In this document: positions 1 through 5,517 of the stretch, in pieces
How the letters are laid out: every line of letters begins with the position of its first letter
Numbering within the stretch: the first letter of the stretch is position 1
Notes under the pieces: model-generated
Seen by the model: the letters and a program-made list of their open reading frames with translations, nothing else
What the model was told of the DNA's origin: nothing
Database searches by the model: none
From: Cryomorphaceae bacterium
GTDB taxonomy: Bacteria; Bacteroidota; Bacteroidia; Flavobacteriales; Schleiferiaceae
Length of the DNA stretch: 6,488 bases
Assembly: GCA_022565745.1 (NCBI GenBank)
Contig: JAIUMB010000125.1
Span: 1 to 6,488, forward strand
Direction of reading: 5' to 3'
Made by a program: the position numbers and the translations under genes

Positions 1-2189
1 AACGCGCCATGCACCACTTGATTACCGACCGTCAAGGGTTTAACCCCATCTATATGATGCTTGACTCTGGTGCTCGTGGTTCTAAAGAGCAGATTCGTCA
101 GCTGTCTGGTATGCGTGGTTTGATGGCTAAGCCACAAAAATCAGGCTCTTCAGGTGGTGAAATTATCGAGAACCCGATCATCTCTAACTTTAAAGAAGGT
201 CTGTCGATTCTCGAATACTTTATCTCCACTCACGGTGCCCGTAAAGGACTTGCCGATACCGCATTGAAAACTGCAGATGCTGGTTACTTGACTCGTCGTT
301 TGGTGGATGTCGCCCAGGATGTTATCATCACTGAAGATGACTGTGGAACACTTCGTGGATTGGAAGTAAGCGCCTTGAAGAAAAACGAGGAAATCGTAGA
401 ACCCCTTCGCGATAGAATTCTAGGTCGCGTAGCTCTTCACGATGTAAGAGACCCATTAACCGATGAGCTGTACGTTGAATCCGGTGGTGAGATTTCTGAA
501 GAAATCGCTCAAAAAATTGACGATTCACCGCTTCAAAGCATTGAGGTTCGTTCACCTTTGACTTGTGAAAGCCCCAAAGGCATTTGTGCCAAGTGCTACG
601 GCCGTAACCTTGCGACCGCTAAAATGGTGCAAGAAGGCGAAGCCGTGGGTGTGGTTGCCGCGCAATCTATTGGAGAGCCCGGTACACAGTTGACACTTCG
701 CACCTTCCACGTGGGTGGTACAGCAGGTAACATTGCTGAAGACTCAACCTTGCGCGCCAAGTACGATGGTAAAATGGAAATCGACGAGCTTCGTACGGTA
801 GAAGGTGAAACTTCAGATGGCGAAGTGGTAGACATTGTTATTGGTCGTACGGCCGAGTTGCGTATTCGCGACCCCAAAACGGACATTGTCCTTCAAACTT
901 CAAACATCCCTTACGGTTCAATCTTGCGTGCCAAGGACGGATCTAAGATGAAGAAAGGAGATATGATTTGTGAATGGGATCCTTATAACGCTGTTATCAT
1001 TTCTGAATCTTCCGGTACCATCGAATTTGAAGGTATCGAGCAGGGTATAACCTACCGTGTGGAAGTGGATGAGCAAACAGGTTTCCAAGAAAAAGTAATC
1101 TCTGAATCGAAGAATAAGAAAATGATTCCGGTCATTCGCATTCTCGACGAAGCAGGCGAATTGCTTAAGACATACAACCTTCCTGTTGGTGCCCACATCA
1201 CTGTAGAGGATGGCGATAAGATTAAGTCGGGTAAGACCTTGGTGAAAATCCCGAGAAAATCGTCTAAAGCAGGTGATATTACCGGAGGTTTACCACGTGT
1301 AACCGAATTATTTGAAGCGCGTAATCCATCAAACCCTGCTGTGGTTTCTGAGATTGACGGTGTGGTGTCATTTGGTCCTAAGATCAAACGTGGTAACCGC
1401 GAAGTCGTCGTAGAAAGCAGAACTGGTGAGCGTAAGGTGTATATGATTAACCTGTCTAAGCAGATTCTCGTTCAGGAAAACGACTACGTTCGTGCCGGAA
1501 CACCGCTTTCAGAAGGTGCCATTTCTCCTGGAGATATTCTAGCCATACAAGGGCCAACCGCGGTTCAAGAATACTTGGTGAATGAAGTACAGGAAGTATA
1601 CCGACTACAAGGTGTGAAGATCAACGACAAACACTTTGAAGTGATTGTTCGTCAAATGATGCGCAAGGTTGAAATTCAGGATTCTGGTGATACGACCTTC
1701 TTACAAGGTAACCTCGAGCATACCTACGACTTTATTCGTGAGAACGACTGGATTTTCGACAAGAAAGTGGTTGAAGATGCAGGAGATTCTGAAGAGTTTA
1801 AGCCTGGTATGATTGTTTCTACCCGTACGCTTCGCGACGAAAACAGCCGTTTGCGCCGTGAAGACAAGAAGTTGGTTGAAGCTCGTGATGCTCGTCCGGC
1901 CACCGCTACTCCTGTATTGCAAGGAATCACCAAAGCGTCTCTTCAAACCAAGTCGTTTATTTCGGCGGCATCCTTCCAGGAAACCACCAAAGTACTCAAC
2001 GAAGCTGCACTAAGTGGCAAAGTAGATACGCTAGACGGCTTGAAAGAGAACGTTATTGTTGGTCATAAAATCCCTGCAGGTACCGGTCTTAAACATTACA
2101 ACAACTTAATCGTTGGTCAACGTGAAGACTTGGATGCTTTAGAAGCAGAAGTGAGTGAAACCGTAGAAGAAACAGAAAACGCAGAATAA
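1..2189 (+). CDS. rpoC: DNA-directed RNA polymerase subunit beta', C-terminal part (5' end outside window)
   Basis: This is the large catalytic subunit beta' of cytoplasmic RNA polymerase, cut at its N-terminus. The reading frame is open from base 3, so the Met codon at base 9 is internal. Counting that Met as residue 1, adding 702 gives E. coli beta' numbering. The bridge helix lies at about 68-102 (STHGARKGLADTALKT, then YLTRRLVDVAQD). The second zinc site is intact with Cys112, Cys186, Cys193 and Cys196, matching E. coli C814/C888/C895/C898. The trigger loop (QLTLRTFHVGG, 227-237) keeps Arg231 and His234, with Leu230 in place of E. coli Met932. Residues about 240-417 form a long insertion inside the trigger loop, collinear with E. 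coli SI3. The DITGGLPRV segment (423-431) and the conserved C-terminal block ATPVLQGITKASL follow. The tail (706-726) is acidic. The NADFDGD magnesium site lies upstream of the window. Function is certain from conservation. Confidence 0.99.
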   Translation, partial: RAMHHLITDRQGFNPIYMMLDSGARGSKEQIRQLSGMRGLMAKPQKSGSSGGEIIENPIISNFKEGLSILEYFISTHGARKGLADTALKTADAGYLTRRLVDVAQDVIITEDDCGTLRGLEVSALKKNEEIVEPLRDRILGRVALHDVRDPLTDELYVESGGEISEEIAQKIDDSPLQSIEVRSPLTCESPKGICAKCYGRNLATAKMVQEGEAVGVVAAQSIGEPGTQLTLRTFHVGGTAGNIAEDSTLRAKYDGKMEIDELRTVEGETSDGEVVDIVIGRTAELRIRDPKTDIVLQTSNIPYGSILRAKDGSKMKKGDMICEWDPYNAVIISESSGTIEFEGIEQGITYRVEVDEQTGFQEKVISESKNKKMIPVIRILDEAGELLKTYNLPVGAHITVEDGDKIKSGKTLVKIPRKSSKAGDITGGLPRVTELFEARNPSNPAVVSEIDGVVSFGPKIKRGNREVVVESRTGERKVYMINLSKQILVQENDYVRAGTPLSEGAISPGDILAIQGPTAVQEYLVNEVQEVYRLQGVKINDKHFEVIVRQMMRKVEIQDSGDTTFLQGNLEHTYDFIRENDWIFDKKVVEDAGDSEEFKPGMIVSTRTLRDENSRLRREDKKLVEARDARPATATPVLQGITKASLQTKSFISAASFQETTKVLNEAALSGKVDTLDGLKENVIVGHKIPAGTGLKHYNNLIVGQREDLDALEAEVSETVEETENAE

Positions 2190-2515
2190 TGGATAACCCG
2201 AACGACCCGAATAAAGGACAACAACAACAGTTGAACATTGAGATCAATGAAGATGTAGCCGGTGGTGTTTACAGCAATTTGGCCATCATCAATCATTCTC
2301 CATCTGAGTTTGTGGTTGATTTCGTTCAGGTCATGCCGGGAGTGCCTAAGGCCCGCGTCAAGTCACGCGTTATTCTTACGCCTCAGCACGCCAAGCGTTT
2401 TCTTCGCGCACTTAGCGAAAACATCAAAAAGTTTGAGCAAGTGCACGGTGAAGTATCGGATCAAGAGCCTGTAAACTATCCAATAAATTTTGGAGGACCA
2501 ACAGGACAAGCATAA
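2189..2515 (+). CDS. DUF3467 family protein encoded directly after rpoC
   Basis: This small soluble protein of 108 residues matches the DUF3467 family as I remember it. It is common in Bacteroidota and typically sits just after rpoC; its biochemical function is unknown to me. The N-terminus is hydrophilic and Gln-rich (about 8-15). A compact domain follows, with the pattern ADL/GGVYSNLAIINHSPSEFVVDF in family members, here GGVYSNLAIINHSPSEF at about 25-41. Next come QVMPGVPKARVKSRVILTP and a helix HAKRFLRALSENIKKFE (about 67-83). The C-terminus is Gly/Pro-rich and likely flexible. There is no signal peptide or membrane segment. Its ATG shares one base with the rpoC stop (TAATG) and there is no Shine-Dalgarno, so translation is probably coupled to rpoC termination. 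A strong terminator follows, so it appears to be the last gene of the rpoC transcription unit. A role alongside RNA polymerase is only an inference from position. Confidence 0.9.
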   Translation: MDNPNDPNKGQQQQLNIEINEDVAGGVYSNLAIINHSPSEFVVDFVQVMPGVPKARVKSRVILTPQHAKRFLRALSENIKKFEQVHGEVSDQEPVNYPINFGGPTGQA

Positions 2516-2559
2516 TCATTGGGGCGGTAACTATTGTCCCGCATGTTGAAACTTTAGAT

Positions 2560-2600
2560 ACACCGCAGATTGTCAATCACAAGGCTGCGGTGTTTTTTTT
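2560..2600 (+). terminator. Rho-independent terminator ending the rpoC-DUF3467 operon
   Basis: The arms ACACCGCAG (2560-2568) and CTGCGGTGT (2585-2593) form a perfect 9-bp GC-rich stem. An additional TTGT/ACAA pairing inside the loop (2570-2573 with 2579-2582) leaves a 5-base tip. A run of eight T follows directly (2593-2600). It sits 44 bases after the DUF3467 stop and 24 bases before the ppa start, so ppa is likely a separate transcription unit or depends on read-through. Confidence 0.93.
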
Positions 2601-2624
2601 AATAACCTACAAATCTATACAATC

Positions 2625-3158
2625 ATGTTTAACCCATGGCACCATGTTAGTCCCGGTGAAAATCCGGAGGAACGCGTTAATGGTATCATTGAAATACCCA
2701 AAAACTCACGCGCAAAGTATGAGCTAGACAAAGAGTCTGGTATGTTGATCCTCGATCGCGTCCTTTATAGCGCGGTTTATTACCCAGCCAATTATGGCTT
2801 TATTCCAAAAACCTATTGCGACGATAAAGATCCATTAGACATTCTTGTATTTAGTCAATTGGAAGTGGTTCCTATGTGTATCGTCCCTTCTAAGGTCATT
2901 GGCGTTATGCGCATGCTTGATCAAGGTGAGGCCGACGACAAAATCATCGCTGTTGCTGCCGACGATAAGAGTGTTAGTCATTTCAATGACGTGAGTGAAC
3001 TGCCGCAGCACTTCTTGTCTGAAATGCGTAGCTTTTTTGAAGACTATAAAAAGTTGGAAAAGAAAACTGTTGTGGTTGAGGAGTTTCAAGGTCGCGAAGA
3101 GGCGTTGAAAATTATCGACCAAGCGTTTATTGACTACGAGAAAAACTTTGGTCATTAA
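2625..3158 (+). CDS. ppa: Family I inorganic pyrophosphatase
   Basis: This cytoplasmic Mg2+-dependent enzyme hydrolyses pyrophosphate to two phosphates and so pulls nucleic acid, protein-charging and lipid synthesis reactions forward. It has 177 residues, against 176 for E. coli PPase, and aligns along its whole length. The active-site residues known from E. coli are all visible at an offset of two: Glu23, Lys31, Glu33, Arg45, Tyr53, Tyr57, Asp67, Asp69, Asp72, Asp99, Asp104 and Lys106. Tyr141-Lys142 in FFEDYKKLEK also match. The metal-binding signature reads DKDPLDI (67-73), with Lys where the classical PROSITE pattern expects Ser, Gly, Asp or Asn. The ATG at 2625 gives the family length, and no in-frame alternative is needed. 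The A/T-rich leader has no Shine-Dalgarno. I found no convincing TAnnTTTG promoter box between the upstream terminator and the start. A two-way terminator follows. Confidence 0.98.
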   Translation: MFNPWHHVSPGENPEERVNGIIEIPKNSRAKYELDKESGMLILDRVLYSAVYYPANYGFIPKTYCDDKDPLDILVFSQLEVVPMCIVPSKVIGVMRMLDQGEADDKIIAVAADDKSVSHFNDVSELPQHFLSEMRSFFEDYKKLEKKTVVVEEFQGREEALKIIDQAFIDYEKNFGH

Positions 3159-3180
3159 CAAAACTGCCCATCATTAAAAC

Positions 3181-3216
3181 AAAAGTCATAAGCCTACAGG
3201 TTTATGGCTTTTTTTT
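3181..3216. terminator. Bidirectional terminator between convergent ppa and O-antigen ligase-like gene
   Basis: A near-perfect hairpin spans 3181-3212: AAAAG, T, CATAA, G, CC pair with GG, T, TTATG, G, CTTTT (two G-T wobbles) around the four-base loop TACA. On the plus strand it runs into eight T (3209-3216). On the minus strand the same stem is followed by TTTTGTTTT (complement of 3176-3184). It starts 22 bases after the ppa stop, and its T tract overlaps the stop codon of the minus-strand gene (3215-3217), so it can serve both genes. Confidence 0.88.
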
Positions 3217-4447
3217 ATGCTTTTTCTTCGTCTACTTTTGAGAATAAAGCCAATGCCGTGCCTACGACGGCAACAATCATTACGCCTTTGTGTCGCTCAA
3301 AAATGGACTCAAAACACATGCTGCCATAAACCATGGCCACAAAGACAACCAAAGGCAAAACAGCCGCTCTCTTTCGATAATAAACAAATATGGTTAGCGG
3401 TAGAAGGAAAATCACAATTAGTCCGGGGATTCCCAACGCTATCGCTGTTTCAAGGTATTGATTGTGGCAGTTGTACTTGTCTTTTACCCCAGAATGAAAT
3501 TCATTTTCTTCGTACACCTCATGTAATCGCCATACTGCATCTCCCGGGCCGTGCCCCAGTAGCAGAGATTCACGCCAGCACTTCATGCACATGTTCCATA
3601 TAACCAGTCGACCACTGAAAGAAGTGTCTTTGTTATTATCGGGAACAAACTCGGTTGAGACATCGACCAAATAGCGTTTTCCAAACTCGTTGGGGAGGGA
3701 AAGTATTAGAACAAGGGCTACAACTGGGTAGATGATGAATGACTTCCAATAGCGCTTTAATTCTTGGCGAAGTCGCCAAACACCAGCAATGATCAACAGT
3801 GCGATGAGTATGATAAAGCCCGTTCTGGCTTGTAGAAAGAGACCTGAAAAAATCAACAAAAACCACCAGAGGGTATTGTCAATGGCTGTGGTGAAAATTT
3901 GTTTTTTGTTGATGCGCTCCCACCAAAGCACAATAACCCCACTTCCAATAATCAGCATCATGTAATTGGGATGCATGATCCAGGCCGAGAGGCGATAGTA
4001 CATAAAAACGGCGGTGTCGTATTGAAAAGTGCCTTCGCCTAAGAACCGGATAGAGGCTCTGATTAAGCACATCAATGCAAATAGCGATGGCGCAATCACC
4101 AAGATTTGTTTCCATCTGCGTTGACCAATCATGGGGTAAGCTGCAATCAAGGCTATTGGTAAAATAAGAAACATCGACTTAATCATCAGCCGTCTTTGTG
4201 CATCTGCAATGTTGTCTGAATACAGCAAACCTATAAGGTAGAGCAATGTCCATGCGCCGAGAGCAAAAACTATGGGTTGCTGTTTGACTTGCTTCCACGT
4301 ATTTTGACGATTGCCCCAAAAGATGGCCAATGCAATGAACAGAATATTAAATGCGCTGTTGATTGATTCTTTAAGTCCCATTGACAACCACAGCATCAAT
4401 AGTATAACTGCCATTATGTGCTGCTTGGTAGACTCTGTTTTTAGCAT
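3215..4447 (-). CDS. O-antigen ligase/polymerase (Wzy_C) family membrane protein
   Basis: This is a 410-residue polytopic inner-membrane protein, with about a dozen hydrophobic segments, of the Wzy_C superfamily. Members join or polymerise lipid-linked glycans on the periplasmic side. Visible family marks, numbered from the ATG at 4447, are HPNY (159-162), QARTG (206-210), a large periplasmic loop at about 251-335 with FSGRLVIW (277-284) and GHGPGD (298-303), then HNQYLETAIALGIPGL (328-343). Arg208, Arg280 and His328 are the likely counterparts of the essential Arg and His residues of WaaL-type ligases. Helices after 340 and a short charged tail complete it. The frame is open to an ATG at 4498, but 4447 is preferred: a TAAATTTG box lies just upstream of it and the longer start would overlap the divergent gene. 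No glycosyltransferases or other surface-polysaccharide genes are adjacent, so the substrate cannot be named. Ligase versus polymerase is not resolvable from sequence alone. Confidence 0.88.
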   Translation of the reverse strand: MLKTESTKQHIMAVILLMLWLSMGLKESINSAFNILFIALAIFWGNRQNTWKQVKQQPIVFALGAWTLLYLIGLLYSDNIADAQRRLMIKSMFLILPIALIAAYPMIGQRRWKQILVIAPSLFALMCLIRASIRFLGEGTFQYDTAVFMYYRLSAWIMHPNYMMLIIGSGVIVLWWERINKKQIFTTAIDNTLWWFLLIFSGLFLQARTGFIILIALLIIAGVWRLRQELKRYWKSFIIYPVVALVLILSLPNEFGKRYLVDVSTEFVPDNNKDTSFSGRLVIWNMCMKCWRESLLLGHGPGDAVWRLHEVYEENEFHSGVKDKYNCHNQYLETAIALGIPGLIVIFLLPLTIFVYYRKRAAVLPLVVFVAMVYGSMCFESIFERHKGVMIVAVVGTALALFSKVDEEKA

Positions 4448-4461
4448 GCAGGGTTTGATTG

Positions 4462-4491
4462 TTGGATGAGCAAATTTAGCACGTACTTTCG
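4462..4491 (+). promoter_or_regulatory. Putative Bacteroidota-type promoter for the EamA transporter
   Basis: TTG (4462-4464) is separated by exactly 19 bases from TACTTTCG (4484-4491), one mismatch from the TAnnTTTG -7 consensus. A transcript starting near 4497 would have a leader of about 14 bases before the ATG at 4511 and could not include the upstream in-frame ATG at 4466. The element is interleaved with the opposing -7 box at 4471-4478. Confidence 0.5.
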
Positions 4492-4502
4492 CGCCCACAT
4501 TA
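4471..4502 (-). promoter_or_regulatory. Putative Bacteroidota-type promoter for the Wzy_C gene
   Basis: On the minus strand, TAAATTTG (bases 4478 down to 4471) matches the Bacteroidota -7 consensus TAnnTTTG perfectly. Nineteen bases further upstream the -33 position reads ATG, one mismatch from TTG. Transcription would begin near 4465, leaving a leader of about 17-20 bases before the ATG at 4447. It would also exclude the longer start at 4498. Based on the consensus only. Confidence 0.55.
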
Positions 4503-4510
4503 TTTTTTTT

Positions 4511-5410
4511 ATGCCCTCGAGAAAGTGGATTCTTTTTGTCTTTCTTGCCCTGGCCTGGGGCAGTTCTTTTCTGATTATGAAAAGAGGTTTGCGTTCATTT
4601 GACTATATGCAAATAGGCGCCATGCGCATAGCGTTTGCGTGGTTATTGGCCTCAGTTATTGCGCTTCGTCAGTTTAGGCACATTAAGCGCAAAGATATTC
4701 GCCCGCTTTTGCTGGTCGGGTTGTTTGGCAATGGGCTGCCGTATTTCTTGTTTCCATTGGCCATTACCCGCTTGGATAGTGGACTGGTAGGGGTATTTAA
4801 CTCTATGGTGCCACTGTTTACCTTGTTGATTGGCGTGTTGTTTTTTGCCTTACCCGTGGCGCGAAAACAAATCATTGGTGTTTTGGTAGGTTTGGCTGGG
4901 GCTGTGATACTTCTGCGGCCAGATGTTGGCGGCGATCAGAATATCTGGTTCGCAGGATACGCCATTTTTGCCAGTTTGTGCTACGCCATCTCCGTCAATG
5001 TCATCGCCCGTGACCTAAAGCACATGAAAAACATTGCCATCACGTCCTTGTCTTTGCTCTTTGTAGGGCCGCCCTCTTTGGTTTTCCTGTTCGGTTTTAC
5101 AGACTTCACCACCGTTATGCAAACCGATGCCTTGGCTTGGACCAATCTTGGACTCATTGCGGTATTGGGTATGGTGAACTCAGCACTGGCCATCATAGCC
5201 TTTAACGCCTTGATTAAAGACGCCTCTCCGCTCTTTGCCTCATCGGTTACCTACGTTATACCGGTTGTAGCCATTGTTTGGGGTGTTGTAGATGGCGAGC
5301 GCATAGGTGTACTTCACTTGTTCGGAATGGTCGTCATTTTGTTCGGTGTCTATTTGGTCAATAGAAAAAAGCGCCAAAAACGTCAATCACTAGTGACTTC
5401 AAAAACCTGA
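4511..5410 (+). CDS. EamA-family (drug/metabolite transporter superfamily) permease
   Basis: This is a 299-residue inner-membrane protein with about ten hydrophobic helices arranged as two EamA repeats (roughly residues 6-137 and 148-287), the normal size and design of this family. The first helix carries the typical LAWGSSFLIMKRGL signature. Helix 4 (SGLVGVFNSMVPLFTLLIGV) and helix 9 (ASSVTYVIPVVAIVWGVV) occupy equivalent positions in the two repeats, as expected. The C-terminus is short and strongly basic (NRKKRQKRQ), fitting a cytoplasmic tail. Family members export amino acids, metabolites or drugs; the substrate here cannot be inferred. An in-frame ATG at 4466 would add 15 residues, but it lies upstream of the likely transcription start and overlaps the divergent gene's control region. 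The ATG at 4511 follows a T-rich leader and places MPSRKW directly before helix 1. The neighbours offer no functional link. Confidence 0.92.
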   Translation: MPSRKWILFVFLALAWGSSFLIMKRGLRSFDYMQIGAMRIAFAWLLASVIALRQFRHIKRKDIRPLLLVGLFGNGLPYFLFPLAITRLDSGLVGVFNSMVPLFTLLIGVLFFALPVARKQIIGVLVGLAGAVILLRPDVGGDQNIWFAGYAIFASLCYAISVNVIARDLKHMKNIAITSLSLLFVGPPSLVFLFGFTDFTTVMQTDALAWTNLGLIAVLGMVNSALAIIAFNALIKDASPLFASSVTYVIPVVAIVWGVVDGERIGVLHLFGMVVILFGVYLVNRKKRQKRQSLVTSKT

Positions 5411-5430
5411 CGAATCTTCTTGTGGTTTTT
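5401..5430 (+). terminator. Weak terminator candidate at the end of the EamA gene
   Basis: AAAAACC (5401-5407) pairs with GGTTTTT (5424-5430). An inner ACGA/TTGT pairing is possible past a two-base bulge. The stem overlaps the stop codon at 5408-5410, is mostly A-T, and has only five T, all within the 3' arm. This makes it a weak candidate at best. Confidence 0.3.
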
Positions 5431-5438
5431 CATTGATG

Positions 5439-5465
5439 CACACTAAAAATCAATTGGTAAGTGTG
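5439..5465. repeat. Short inverted repeat upstream of the CotH-family gene
   Basis: CACACT (5439-5444) and AGTGTG (5460-5465) form a 6-bp dyad with a 15-base spacer containing CAATTG. It covers the region where the -33 element of the following promoter should lie, so it could be an operator. No T-run follows directly, which argues against a terminator. A chance dyad of this size is possible. Confidence 0.3.
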
Positions 5466-5468
5466 TGT

Positions 5469-5476
5469 TACTTTTG
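5469..5476 (+). promoter_or_regulatory. Putative -7 promoter element for the CotH-family gene
   Basis: TACTTTTG is a perfect match to the Bacteroidota -7 consensus TAnnTTTG and lies 41 bases before the ATG at 5518. No TTG is found at the expected distance of about 19 bases upstream (that position reads AAA), so the promoter is either weak or activator-dependent. Confidence 0.5.
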
Positions 5477-5517
5477 TGGCGCCAATGCATATTTGTGCTC
5501 GGCAGCCAAAACACCCC

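Noticed and set aside
1052..1387. Minus-strand open frames within rpoC (also at 328-555, 596-886, 918-1196, 1701-1946)
   Set aside because: All are antisense to highly conserved rpoC codons, have no recognisable domain, and no promoter or terminator structure supports them.
2516..2624. Possible small RNA or riboswitch between DUF3467 and ppa
   Set aside because: Apart from the terminator hairpin there is no other stable structure or conserved motif that I recognise, and no promoter box matching TAnnTTTG.
3217..3603. A 128-codon plus-strand open frame opposite the Wzy_C gene
   Set aside because: It lies entirely antisense to a well-supported membrane protein gene. Its composition (many Cys, Arg, Pro, Gln) does not look like a real protein, and no domain is recognisable.
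4448..4498. N-terminal extension of the Wzy_C protein to an ATG at 4498 and of the EamA protein to an ATG at 4466
   Set aside because: The two extensions would overlap each other and cover both putative promoters. The extra residues are not hydrophobic and add nothing recognisable to either family.
5485..5517. Upstream in-frame ATG (5485) for the CotH-family gene
   Set aside because: It would begin almost at the predicted transcription start and add 11 residues in front of an already adequate signal-peptide n-region. It cannot be fully excluded.
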